Assembly: GCA_963698275.1 (NCBI GenBank)
Contig: CAVOQE010000001.1
Span: forward strand, 1,302,001 to 1,366,000
Length of the DNA stretch: 64,000 nt
Source: Anderseniella sp963698275
Lineage (GTDB): Bacteria > Pseudomonadota > Alphaproteobacteria > Rhizobiales > Aestuariivirgaceae
Direction: 5' to 3'
The notes below the pieces were generated by a model, which was given only the letters and a program-made list of their open reading frames with translations, ran no database searches and was not told the DNA's origin. The position numbers and the translations under genes are program-made. This document shows positions 17,733-26,021 of this stretch, one piece after another (position 1 is the stretch's first letter; every line of letters starts with the position of its first letter).

Positions 17733-18254
17733 ATGTTGAGAAAAGAACTTGGTGCGGCACTGGCCGGAATTTGCGCTGTGACAGCGCTCACCCTTACGCC
17801 TGCACATGCTGCCGACAAGATCGTGATGGATCTGAAGTGCGGCCCGGTTGTGATTGATATGAGAGCAGATATCGCACCCAAGCACGTAGCCCAGATCAGA
17901 ACGCTTGCCGCCAAGGGATTTTATGACGGCATTGTGTTTCACCGGGTGATTGACGGGTTCATGGCCCAGACCGGCGATCCGACCGGCACCGGTACCGGCA
18001 AATCGGATTTGCCGAATATTCCGGCCGAGTTTTCGTCAGAGCCTTTCAAACGCGGCACGGTCGGCATGGCCCGGTCCAGCAATCCGGACAGTGCGAACTC
18101 ACAGTTTTTCATCATGTTTGCTCCCGGTGACTTTCTGAACGGCCAGTACACCGTGGTCGGACAGGTGGCGTCGGGCATGGAGTGCATCGACCAGATCAAC
18201 AAGGGTGAACCACCGGCAAACCCTGACAAAATCCTGAAGATGAGCGTCAGGTAG
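17733..18254 (+). CDS. periplasmic peptidyl-prolyl cis-trans isomerase (cyclophilin)
   Basis: The 173-residue protein has a signal peptide (MLRKELGAALAGICAVTALT, cleavage near AHA-AD) followed by a cyclophilin domain. The active-site signatures FHRVIDGFMAQTGDPTGTG and SQFFIMF are present. It catalyses proline isomerisation in the periplasm. Start ATG at 17733 follows CTGGAGAG. It is the first of two adjacent cyclophilin genes, the second cytoplasmic, which look like an old duplication. Confidence 0.93.
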   Translation: MLRKELGAALAGICAVTALTLTPAHAADKIVMDLKCGPVVIDMRADIAPKHVAQIRTLAAKGFYDGIVFHRVIDGFMAQTGDPTGTGTGKSDLPNIPAEFSSEPFKRGTVGMARSSNPDSANSQFFIMFAPGDFLNGQYTVVGQVASGMECIDQINKGEPPANPDKILKMSVR

Positions 18255-18311
18255 AGCCGTTTTTTCAACACCCATTCCGTTTCATTCATGGACACAACGA
18301 AGGAGAGCCTT

Positions 18312-18785
18312 GTGGCCGATCTAGATCCAGAAAATACACTCATCATGGACTCAACCCAGGGGCGCGTCGTCATCAGGCTGCGTCCGGACCTGGCACCAGG
18401 TCATGTCACCCACATCAAGGAACTGGCCCGCGAAGGCTTTTATGACGGGACACCGTTTCACCGCGTCATCGACGGTTTCATGGCGCAGGGCGGCGATCCG
18501 ACCGGTACCGGCACCGGCGGCTCCGGCAAGCCAGACCTCAAGGCTGAATTTTCCAGTGAACCGCATGTACGCGGCACAGCCTCAATGGCGCGCTCGAGCA
18601 TGCCTGATTCGGCCAACTCCCAGTTCTTCCTGTGCTTCGGCGACTGCGGCTTCCTTGACGGCCAGTACACCGTTTGGGGTGAAGTTGTGGAAGGCATGGA
18701 CAATGTCGACAAGTTCAAGCGCGGTGAACCGGTCCAGGGACCCGATCGCATTGAAAAAATGCAGGTCATGGCCGACGCAGAATAA
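18312..18785 (+). CDS. cytoplasmic peptidyl-prolyl cis-trans isomerase (cyclophilin)
   Basis: The 157-residue protein lacks a signal peptide and has the cyclophilin signature FHRVIDGFMAQGGDPTGTG and SQFFLCFGDC. The family in Rhizobiales begins close to the GTG at 18312 (VADLDPENTLIMDS), which has AAGGAGAG a few bases upstream. The ATG at 18288 would place that site inside the gene, so I prefer GTG. It lies 26 bases upstream of queA. Confidence 0.92.
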   Translation: MADLDPENTLIMDSTQGRVVIRLRPDLAPGHVTHIKELAREGFYDGTPFHRVIDGFMAQGGDPTGTGTGGSGKPDLKAEFSSEPHVRGTASMARSSMPDSANSQFFLCFGDCGFLDGQYTVWGEVVEGMDNVDKFKRGEPVQGPDRIEKMQVMADAE

Positions 18786-18811
18786 CTCGTTAAAGACCGG
18801 CGGCAACTTGG

Positions 18812-19868
18812 ATGAAAGTTGATCTGTTTGATTTCGAGTTGCCGCCGGACCTGATTGCTCTGCGGCCGGTGAGCCCGCGTGATGCGGCCCGGCAGCTGAT
18901 TGTTCATCCGGACGGGCATTTTTCTGATGATCTGGTTGCCGGGTTTGCCGATCAGCTGAACCCGGGTGACGTTTTGGTGTTTAACGACACACGCGTCATT
19001 CCCGCCCGTCTGACCGGGCGGCGAACCGGACGTGGCGACAGCGAACCGGTTATAGAAGTAACCCTGCATCAAAGGACGGCGGACGCGATCTGGCTGGCTT
19101 TCGCCAAACCGGGACGCAAGCTCCAGGTCGGCGACAGCGTCACGTTTTCAGATGATCTGGCTGCAGGTGTGCGGGCCAAGAACGATGGCGGCGAAATCGA
19201 GCTGGAGTTCAGTCTTGCCGGTGCCGAGCTGGACAATGCCATTGCTGTTCATGGCGTCATGCCACTGCCGCCTTATATCGCCTCGAAACGCCCGACTGAC
19301 GAACGTGATGCCGATGACTATCAGACCATGTTCGCTGCTCGTGACGGTGCTGTTGCTGCTCCCACGGCCTCATTGCACTTCACCGCTGAGCTGATGGGTC
19401 GCATCACCGAACGCGGGATAAGCCATGAGTTTGTGACATTGCACGTGGGGGCGGGAACATTTCTGCCGGTGAAGGCTGACGACACCACCGATCACAAGAT
19501 GCATTCCGAATGGGGAGAGGTGGACCCCGGCGTCGCGGAGCGCCTGAGAGCAGCGCGGGCTGCGGGCGGACGCATCATCGCCATCGGCACGACCGCCCTG
19601 CGCCTGCTGGAGAGCGCAGCGGACAAAGACGGCGCACCTGCAGGGCTGGTCGGGGGCAACGGACATTTTCATCACGCCGGGTTACCGGTTTGTGGCCGTG
19701 GATGGCCTGATGACAAATTTTCACCTGCCGCGCTCCACCTTGTTCATGCTGGTCAGTGCGTTCTGCGGTCTGGACACCATGCAGGCCGCTTATGCCCACG
19801 CGATTGCAAGAGGCTATCGTTTCTATTCCTATGGCGACTCAAGCCTGCTATGGCCTGCCTCACAATGA
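18812..19868 (+). pseudogene. queA: queA (AdoMet:tRNA ribosyltransferase-isomerase) with a +1 frameshift
   Basis: QueA adds the epoxycyclopentane ring from AdoMet in queuosine synthesis. Residues 1 to about 274 read normally (LIALRPVSPRDAARQL, NDTRVIPARLTGRR, LHVGAGTFLPVKADD, GTTALRLLESAA). The frame is then lost. The expected C-terminus (TDIFITPGYRF, MTNFHLPRSTLFMLVSAF, RGYRFYSYGDSSLLWPA) is encoded one frame over and ends at a TGA at 19866-19868 that overlaps the tgt ATG. The total of 1057 bases is 3n+1, so one base is extra, most likely around 19632-19656 (ACCTG or the GGGGG run). Read straight through, the first frame would fuse into tgt. Real pseudogene, assembly error and recoding are all possible. 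Confidence 0.88.
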
Positions 19869-20992
19869 CCGACACATTCTCATTTACCCTGCACAAGACA
19901 GACGGACTGGCGCGCCGTGGCACCGTGCACACCTTGCATGGTGACATTCGCACACCTGCCTTCATGCCGGTCGGTACTGCGGGGACCGTGAAGGCGCTGT
20001 ACATGGGTCAGGTGCGCGATGCGGGCGCCGACATCATTCTCGGCAATGTCTACCATCTGATGCTGCGGCCTGGAGCTGAACGGGTCGCCAGGCTCGGCGG
20101 CCTGCACAAGATGTCCGGTTGGAAGGGGCCGATCCTGACCGATTCGGGCGGTTTCCAGGTCATGTCGCTGGCCCAGTTGCGCAAGCTGACCGAGGATGGC
20201 GTGACGTTCCAGTCCCATATTGACGGGTCGAAACATTTTCTGAGCCCGGAACGCTCCATGGAGATTCAACGCCTTTTGGGCTCCACAATTCACATGCAGC
20301 TGGATGAGTGCGTGGCGTTTCCCCATACCCGTGAGGACGCAGAACGCGCCATGGAGCTGTCGCTGCGCTGGGCCCGGCGATCGCGCGAGGCATTCGGCGA
20401 TCAGCCGGGCAGGGGATGTTTCGGCATTGTGCAGGGTGGCGCCGATGCGGCGCTTCGTGAACAGTCTGCCAAAGGGCTGATTGATATCGGCTTTCACGGT
20501 TATGCCATTGGTGGGCTGGCGGTCGGTGAAGGGCAGGAGATGATGCTGTCGACCATCGAGGCAACACAACCGCATTTGCCGCAAGACAGCCCGCGCTATC
20601 TTATGGGGGTCGGTACGCCGCTGGATCTGCTGGAAAGCGTGGCGCGCGGTGTTGATATGTTTGATTGCGTGATGCCGACCAGATCAGGCCGCCACGGGCA
20701 GGCTTTCACCAGCACCGGCAAGATGAACCTGCGCAATGCGAAATTCGCCGAGGATGAGCGCCCCCTGGATGACACCATTGATCACCCTGCCTTGCGGGAT
20801 TATTCGCGTGCTTATCTGCACCACCTGGTTCGCGCCGGCGAGATACTGGGCATGATGATCGTGTCGTGGGCGAACATCGCTTACTATCAGCACCTGATGG
20901 CAGGGATTCGCGGCGCAATCGATCAGGATCGCTTTGAAACCTTCAGGTCCGATACCAAGGCGAAATGGGATGTTGGCGACCCACCTGCATAA
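19865..20992 (+). CDS. tgt: queuine tRNA-ribosyltransferase (tRNA-guanine transglycosylase)
   Basis: The 375-residue protein is a full bacterial Tgt. It has the TPAFMPVGTAGTVKAL start region, the active-site segment LTDSGGFQVMSL (first catalytic Asp), DECVAFPHT, GFHGYAIGGLAVGEG and the second nucleophile Asp in DMFDCVMPTR. The expected zinc site would lie in the C-terminal part, but its usual CxCxxC cluster is not obvious: the region reads NLRNAKFAEDERPLDD, without the cysteines. That points to a zinc-less variant seen in some alphaproteobacteria. Its ATG overlaps the proper queA stop. It exchanges guanine-34 for preQ1. Confidence 0.93.
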   Translation: MTDTFSFTLHKTDGLARRGTVHTLHGDIRTPAFMPVGTAGTVKALYMGQVRDAGADIILGNVYHLMLRPGAERVARLGGLHKMSGWKGPILTDSGGFQVMSLAQLRKLTEDGVTFQSHIDGSKHFLSPERSMEIQRLLGSTIHMQLDECVAFPHTREDAERAMELSLRWARRSREAFGDQPGRGCFGIVQGGADAALREQSAKGLIDIGFHGYAIGGLAVGEGQEMMLSTIEATQPHLPQDSPRYLMGVGTPLDLLESVARGVDMFDCVMPTRSGRHGQAFTSTGKMNLRNAKFAEDERPLDDTIDHPALRDYSRAYLHHLVRAGEILGMMIVSWANIAYYQHLMAGIRGAIDQDRFETFRSDTKAKWDVGDPPA

Positions 20993-21086
20993 TAATCACT
21001 TGTTTTGATATACGAGGTGTTGTTGACGCTTGTGCTATGGGCATGCGACATAACGTTATTCTCATTTTTTGCAGGAGTCTTACCAG

Positions 21087-22037
21087 ATGAAAATGACCGG
21101 AGAAGAAGTCATTGCGGCACCCCGCCAGGCGGTATGGGACGCGCTCAATGACCCGGAAATCCTGAAACAGGCCATCACGGGTTGCCAGGAAATCAAAAAG
21201 AAGTCGGACACCGAGTTCGAAGCCAAGGTGGTTGCCAAGGTTGGACCGGTCAAGGCCTCGTTCACCGGTGATGTCAAGTTGTCAAAGCTGAACCCGCCCC
21301 GCAGTTATGTGATTACGGGCGAAGGCAAGGGTGGAGTGGCCGGGTTTGCCAAGGGCGGTGCGACAGTAAGGCTGAGCGACACTGGCGACTCAGCAACCAA
21401 GTTGTCATATGATGTCGATGCTCAGGTAGGCGGCAAGCTGGCCCAGATCGGTTCCCGGCTCATCGATTCGACGGCCAAGAAAATGGCGGCGGATTTCTTT
21501 AAAAAATTCAACAAAATTGTTAGCCAAGGCTCAGAAGACACCGACATGACAAAGAAACCAACTGCGAAGAAAGCGGCAGCCAAGAAACCTGCGGCAAAGA
21601 AAGCCGCTGCAAGTGCGGCAAAACCGGCTGCCACGAAGGCGGCCGCCAAGAAAGCCGCACCGAAACCGGCCGCGAAGGCAACAAAGGCTGCTGTCAAAGC
21701 GGGAGCGAAATCCAAAACGGCAGCCAAGTCGGCTGCATCTGCGGCTTCGAAAACGGCAAGCGCGGCGCGTAAATCAGCGGCCTCTACTGCAAGTGCGGCA
21801 AGTGCTGCAGCGAGCGAGACCGCGTCCAGTGCGGCTAAAGTTGCAAACAAAACTGCAGATGAGGTGACGTCCTCGGCGAAATCGGCAGCCTCAAGTGCGG
21901 GACAGAAGGCCGAGGCAGTCAAAAAATCCGCCAGCGACAATATTCCGCCACAGGTCAAATCCATGTCCGGCATGTGGACTTGGGTGATGCTTGCTGCTGC
22001 GGCCGGCCTTGTTCTGTTGTGGGCCACGGGCAAATAA
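21087..22037 (+). CDS. CoxG-like SRPBCC protein with Lys/Ala-rich tail and C-terminal membrane helix
   Basis: The 316-residue protein has three parts. Residues 1 to about 150 form a CoxG/carbon-monoxide-dehydrogenase subunit G SRPBCC domain (GEEVIAAPRQAVWDALNDPE, VAKVGPVKASFTGDV, QVGGKLAQIGSRLID). Residues about 155-290 are a low-complexity Lys/Ala/Ser tract with KKAAAKK and AAKPAA units like histone H1 or bacterial AlgP/HupB tails. The last 20 or so residues form a membrane helix (WTWVMLAAAAGLVLLWATG). ATG at 21087 follows CAGGAG by nine bases. No CO-dehydrogenase genes are near. The tail suggests nucleic-acid or polyanion binding at the membrane. Confidence 0.85.
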   Translation: MKMTGEEVIAAPRQAVWDALNDPEILKQAITGCQEIKKKSDTEFEAKVVAKVGPVKASFTGDVKLSKLNPPRSYVITGEGKGGVAGFAKGGATVRLSDTGDSATKLSYDVDAQVGGKLAQIGSRLIDSTAKKMAADFFKKFNKIVSQGSEDTDMTKKPTAKKAAAKKPAAKKAAASAAKPAATKAAAKKAAPKPAAKATKAAVKAGAKSKTAAKSAASAASKTASAARKSAASTASAASAAASETASSAAKVANKTADEVTSSAKSAASSAGQKAEAVKKSASDNIPPQVKSMSGMWTWVMLAAAAGLVLLWATGK

Positions 22038-22147
22038 CTGTAGCGCCAATCTGGATTCTTACCAGATGTTAACCATGTTTGCGTTCTATCCGTAATACGG
22101 CATGCATTTCATCAGAGGTGTTTGCCGCCTTGTGGAAATGTGGGGGC

Positions 22148-23956
22148 ATGGCGGACAATATGGCGAACGGTGAGCAGCAGCAGAACGCGCAGAATATCTA
22201 CGCAGCGTTGAAGAGCGGGCGAATGGCGCTGGTGTCAACCGGCGCGTTCAGTTTCATCATCAATCTTTTGATGCTGACCGGCCCACTGTTCATGCTGCAG
22301 GTATATGACCGGGTTTTGAACAGCGGCAGCATTTCAACGCTGACAGCATTGGTGCTGCTCGCGGCAACCCTTTATATCCTGTACGGGTTTCTTGAGTTTA
22401 TCCGCAGCCGGGTGATGGTGCAGATCGGGCGCCAGCTGGATGAGGGTTTGCGGGCGCGGGCCTTCGACATGATGGGTTTTCATGCGACCAAGGGCAACCC
22501 GCAGGTCCGGAACTCCCCGATCTCGGATTTGCTGACTGTTCGCCAGTTCGTATCCAGTCCCGGTCCGTTTGCCTTCTTCGACATGCCATGGGCGCCAATC
22601 TATCTGTTCGTGATCTATCTTATGCATCCCTGGCTGGGCATGGCAGCAGCGGTTGCGATCGTGATCTTGTCGGTGCTGGCAATAATCAATAACCGGATAA
22701 TGAAAGAACCATCTGCGGAAGCGCAGAAAGCCATCGCCCAGGCGCAGGTCATGTCCGATGAGAGCCTGCGCAATGCGGAAGTCTCCAGTGTGCTTGGCAT
22801 GTCTGATGTCATGCGGGACCGCTGGGAGAGTGTGCAGTCAACGGCGCTTGACGCACAAACGTCGGCTTCCAATCGCGGTGGCCTGATTTCGACCATGTCG
22901 CGCACGCTGCGACTGATGTTCCAGTCCGGCATGCTCGGGCTTGGTGCGCTGCTTGCCGTGCAGCAGGAAATTTCTGCAGGTTCGATGATTGCTGCCTCTA
23001 TCATCATGGCCCGTGCACTGGCACCTGTTGAACAGGCGGTGGCGCACTGGCAACCCTATCTCGGGTTCCGCCGCGCATGGGCGCGCCTGTCCGATCTGAT
23101 GAAGCAGACACCGGCGCCTGCAGAACCAATGCCGTTGCCGGCACCGAAAGGGGCGCTCGAGGTTGACGGGCTTAGTGCGTTTGTTGCTGATAGCGACAAG
23201 CCGATCGTGTTCAATGTATCATTCAAGATAGATGCCGGTACCGGCCTTGGCGTGATAGGCCCGACCGGTGCAGGCAAGTCTACGCTTGCCCGCGCCATTG
23301 TCGGGGCGTGGCCGCGAATGCGCGGCAAGATTCGTCTTGATGGCGCAGAAGTGCGCCAGTGGGATCCGGTGAGGCTCGGCAAGCATCTCGGCTATCTGCC
23401 GCAGGATGTCGAATTGTTTGAAGGCACGGTGGCGGAGAACATTTCGCGCTTTGAGCCGGATGCAGATCCGCAGAATATCGTGGCTGCAGCAAGCCAGGCA
23501 GCCGTGCACGATATGGTCCTCAAGCTGCCGGACGGCTACAACACCCGGGTGGGTGCCGGTGGCCACCGGCTGTCTGCCGGACAGTTGCAGCGTATTGGTC
23601 TTGCCCGCGCCATGTATGGCGACCCGGTGCTGCTGATCATGGATGAGCCAAATGCCAATCTTGATGCTGAAGGCGAAGCTGCACTGGTGCAGGCCGTCGC
23701 CAACGCCCGCAAGAGAGGGGCAACCGTGATTGTCGTGGCGCATCGCCCCAGCGCGCTTGCCGCCATCGACACGCTGCTGATGCTCAAGGACGGGCAGCAG
23801 GTGGCGTTCGGACCAAAAGACGAGGTGCTTGCAAAAGTACTGCAGAACGGCAGCCCGAAAACTCAGGGGCGTGCTGCTTCACCCGCAGCTCCGGTCACCG
23901 GTCTTCAGACTGCCAGCACTCTTTCAATTGTCTCCGATACAGGAAAGCAGCCATGA
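22148..23956 (+). CDS. type I secretion system permease/ATPase (PrsD family)
   Basis: The 602-residue protein fuses about six membrane helices (residues 30-300) with an ABC ATPase domain. Walker A is GPTGAGKST, the signature is LSAGQLQRIGLARAMYG, and Walker B is LLIMDEPNANLD. It lacks the N-terminal peptidase domain of HlyB types, so it resembles PrsD/AprD exporters of RTX or glycanase proteins. I chose ATG at 22148 since the longer ORF start adds a non-conserved leader. It overlaps the adaptor gene by four bases. No TolC or RTX substrate gene is in the window. Confidence 0.9.
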   Translation: MADNMANGEQQQNAQNIYAALKSGRMALVSTGAFSFIINLLMLTGPLFMLQVYDRVLNSGSISTLTALVLLAATLYILYGFLEFIRSRVMVQIGRQLDEGLRARAFDMMGFHATKGNPQVRNSPISDLLTVRQFVSSPGPFAFFDMPWAPIYLFVIYLMHPWLGMAAAVAIVILSVLAIINNRIMKEPSAEAQKAIAQAQVMSDESLRNAEVSSVLGMSDVMRDRWESVQSTALDAQTSASNRGGLISTMSRTLRLMFQSGMLGLGALLAVQQEISAGSMIAASIIMARALAPVEQAVAHWQPYLGFRRAWARLSDLMKQTPAPAEPMPLPAPKGALEVDGLSAFVADSDKPIVFNVSFKIDAGTGLGVIGPTGAGKSTLARAIVGAWPRMRGKIRLDGAEVRQWDPVRLGKHLGYLPQDVELFEGTVAENISRFEPDADPQNIVAAASQAAVHDMVLKLPDGYNTRVGAGGHRLSAGQLQRIGLARAMYGDPVLLIMDEPNANLDAEGEAALVQAVANARKRGATVIVVAHRPSALAAIDTLLMLKDGQQVAFGPKDEVLAKVLQNGSPKTQGRAASPAAPVTGLQTASTLSIVSDTGKQP

Positions 23957-25251
23957 GCGACACGACCCGTACCTCCATGCGACGCTACCAGCTGGCGGGC
24001 TTTGCCGGCATACTCGTGATCATGGGCACTGTCGTCGGCTGGTCGGTGCTGACTGAACTGCGCGGCGCGGTGATTGCGCCCGGCACCATGGTCGTGGACG
24101 GTAATACCAAGCGCGTCCAGCATCGCGACGGGGGCATCGTAGCCGACATCAAGGTGCGCGACGGCGACATGGTGAAGGCAGGTGATCTGCTGATCCGGCT
24201 TGATCCGACAGACACCAGGGCCGAGCTCGGCATCATCGATACAATTCGTATTGAGTGGGTTGCCAAGGCTGTGCGGCTGCGCGCCCAGCGCGACGGCAAG
24301 GAAACGCTGGTGTTCGATGACGAACTTGAAAGCCGTCGCAGTGAACCGATGGTGCGCAAGATGCTGTCCGGGCAGGAGAGCCTGTTCGTCTCGCAGACCG
24401 CATCACTGAAAGGCCGGACCAAGCAGTTGCGCGAACGCATTGCGCAACTGAACCAGGAGATCACCGGCGTTCAGGCCCAGCTGAAGGCCAAGGAGAATCA
24501 GAAGAAACTGATTGAAAAAGAACTCACGGCGATGCAGGACCTGCTGTCCCAGGGGCTTGTTCAGGTGACCCGGGTTCTGGGGCTGGAGCGTGAGCAGGAG
24601 CGTCTTGCTGGTGAGACCGGTCAGCATCTTGCCGAGATCGCCCGCGCGCGTGGGCAGATCAGTGAAGTTGAAATCCAGATCCTGCAATTGCAGGATGACG
24701 CACTCACCACCACGCTGACGGAATTGCGAGAGGCCGAGGCCAAGATTGCCGAGTTCGACGATCGCCGGATTGCCGTGTCGGCCAAACTGAAGCGGATTGA
24801 AATCCGCTCACCGCGCAATGGCTTTGTGCATCAGCTTGCCGTGCACACCATTGGCGGGGTTATCGCGCCGGGTGATGCGGTGATGATGATCGTGCCGGAG
24901 GAAGATCCGCTGGTAGTGGAGGCCAATGTGCGCCCACAGGATATTGACCAGGTGTTTCTGGGACAGGAGGCGATCATGCGCTTTCCCAACGCGGTCTCGA
25001 CCGTCACACCACAGATCCTGGGCCGGGTCAGCCTGGTGAGTGCTGATCTCAAGCAGCCGGAGCCCAGCCAGCCGCCATTCTACACGGTCCGGCTCAAGCT
25101 GGACGACAAGGAAAAGGCCAAACTCAACGGTCTTGAACTCAAGGCCGGCATGCCGGCGGAAGCTTATATGCAAACCAATGGTCGCAGCCCCTTGAGTTAT
25201 TTGCTGAAACCGTTTAGGGACCAACTCAATCACGCGTTCCGCGAACGCTGA
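23953..25251 (+). CDS. type I secretion membrane-fusion adaptor (HlyD/PrsE family)
   Basis: The 432-residue protein has one N-terminal membrane helix (GFAGILVIMGTVVGWSVLTEL). A lipoyl-like half follows (KRVQHRDGGIVADIKVRDGD), then a long coiled coil (about residues 150-270), and a C-terminal beta-barrel/macroglobulin-like part with the RND-type end GMPAEAYMQTNGRSPLSYLL, typical of HlyD adaptors. Its ATGA overlap with the ABC exporter indicates one operon. Together they would form the inner-membrane part of a type I secretion channel. Confidence 0.9.
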   Translation: MSDTTRTSMRRYQLAGFAGILVIMGTVVGWSVLTELRGAVIAPGTMVVDGNTKRVQHRDGGIVADIKVRDGDMVKAGDLLIRLDPTDTRAELGIIDTIRIEWVAKAVRLRAQRDGKETLVFDDELESRRSEPMVRKMLSGQESLFVSQTASLKGRTKQLRERIAQLNQEITGVQAQLKAKENQKKLIEKELTAMQDLLSQGLVQVTRVLGLEREQERLAGETGQHLAEIARARGQISEVEIQILQLQDDALTTTLTELREAEAKIAEFDDRRIAVSAKLKRIEIRSPRNGFVHQLAVHTIGGVIAPGDAVMMIVPEEDPLVVEANVRPQDIDQVFLGQEAIMRFPNAVSTVTPQILGRVSLVSADLKQPEPSQPPFYTVRLKLDDKEKAKLNGLELKAGMPAEAYMQTNGRSPLSYLLKPFRDQLNHAFRER

Positions 25252-25340
25252 TTCAGGTGAAAGCCTGAAACTGACCTCCGCCAGGAGGGTATATACCTGC
25301 CGGTTTTCAAACGTTTCAAACGTCACATGCCGGCTTTTGG

Positions 25341-25416
25341 GAGCCCGTAGCTCAGTTGGTAGAGCAACTGACTTTTAATCAGTAGGTCCACGGTTCGAAC
25401 CCGTGCGGGCTCACCA
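25341..25416 (+). tRNA. tRNA-Lys (anticodon UUU)
   Basis: The 76 bases fold as a complete cloverleaf. The acceptor is GAGCCCG with CGGGCTC, the D arm GCTC/GAGC, the anticodon stem ACTGA/TCAGT with loop CTTTTAA (anticodon TTT at 25374-25376), and the T arm CACGG-TTCGAAC-CCGTG. A CCA end is encoded. Bases from the last pair of the 5' anticodon stem to four bases past CCA are repeated at 27397-27446, so the gene is the integration target of the downstream mini-island and its 3' half was likely restored by the insertion. Confidence 0.98.
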
Positions 25417-25420
25417 AAAA
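25371..25420 (+). repeat. left attachment-site repeat (attL, inside tRNA-Lys)
   Basis: These 50 bases, from ACTTTTAATC to CTCACCAAAAA, are identical to 27397-27446. They cover the anticodon loop, variable loop, T arm, acceptor 3' strand, CCA and four following A bases. Identity stops exactly on both sides of the unit. Confidence 0.95.
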
Positions 25421-25464
25421 TCCACATAAAAACAAATGGTTACGCACTCTGACCCAATGGTAAT

Positions 25465-25508
25465 GTTCGGTGGTTTTCGCACCGAATTTCACCGAACATC
25501 GTTCGGTG
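25465..25508. repeat. GTTCGGTG/CACCGAAC inverted-repeat cluster at left island end
   Basis: Within 44 bases lie GTTCGGTG (25465-25472), CACCGAA (25480-25486), CACCGAAC (25490-25497) and GTTCGGTG (25501-25508). They alternate as inverted repeats, and another GGTTCGGT is at 25573-25580. Related sites occur at the other end of the island. Such arrays next to an att core resemble arm-type integrase or excisionase binding sites. Confidence 0.7.
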
Positions 25509-25584
25509 GTCATCATATGCTTGTCGACACAAGTCATAAATATCTGTAATATATAGGAAAAATCGGAAGTGAGGTTCGGTAATC

Positions 25585-25605
25585 CTACTGATTATTAATC
25601 AGTAG
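25585..25605. repeat. perfect palindrome sharing the att core
   Basis: CTACTGATTA-T-TAATCAGTAG is a perfect 10-bp inverted repeat. Its right arm with the preceding T (TTAATCAGTAG) equals 11 bases of the 50-bp attachment repeat. It could be a recombinase recognition site or a remnant of a former insertion. Confidence 0.6.
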
Positions 25606-25754
25606 CGTTTACGGCTTGAATAAGTAAAAGGATGTCTTTTACGTGCAGTATTACAAGGATCGCGACTTCTTCGTATAGTTAGCGACGGTTAGGGGTTACC
25701 TGATGTTCTGCAGTTGTGAGCATCAATTTGCTGCTGGCAGCTTTGCGGAGATAC

Positions 25755-25962
25755 TGTTGAAAAACTCCCCATTTGCCTCTGTCCCAAAAATTTCCGCCTC
25801 ATAGAGAGGGTTTTGGAAATTTCGGCCGAGGGGGTGGCAAATTTTCAATAATCGCGACCCTTAAGCGCCTGCGAGTTGGGGCGAGCAAATTTGGTGGCAG
25901 TTTTCAATATTTCGCTCCGACGACGAAAAAATTACGCACTGGAATTTTGGAGTTTTTCAACA
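25755..25962. mobile_element. 208-bp MITE-like insert with 14-bp terminal inverted repeats
   Basis: TGTTGAAAAACTCC at 25755-25768 is the exact complement of 25949-25962. The interval has further imperfect symmetry (AAAATTTCCGCC and GGAAATTTCGGCC) and no convincing coding frame. The end sequence resembles termini seen on some insertion sequences of IS5/IS1182 type. I see no target duplication. An ORF crossing the interval (25773-26237) is not supported as a gene. Confidence 0.5.
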
Positions 25963-26021
25963 CTATCCGGACAAAACTGCCGTTCGCTGGATGTCCGCTG
26001 TTGGGGCGTTTTGCTAACGGG

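Noticed and set aside
18812..20992. QueA-Tgt fusion protein of 726 residues
   Set aside because: The frame after about residue 274 is out of register with the conserved QueA C-terminus encoded one frame over; the correct QueA stop overlaps the Tgt start, so the fusion is a frameshift artefact.
21422..22033. 203-residue minus-strand Ala-rich ORF
   Set aside because: It is the antisense shadow of the Lys/Ala-rich tail of the CoxG-like gene; its apparent helices come from codon bias.
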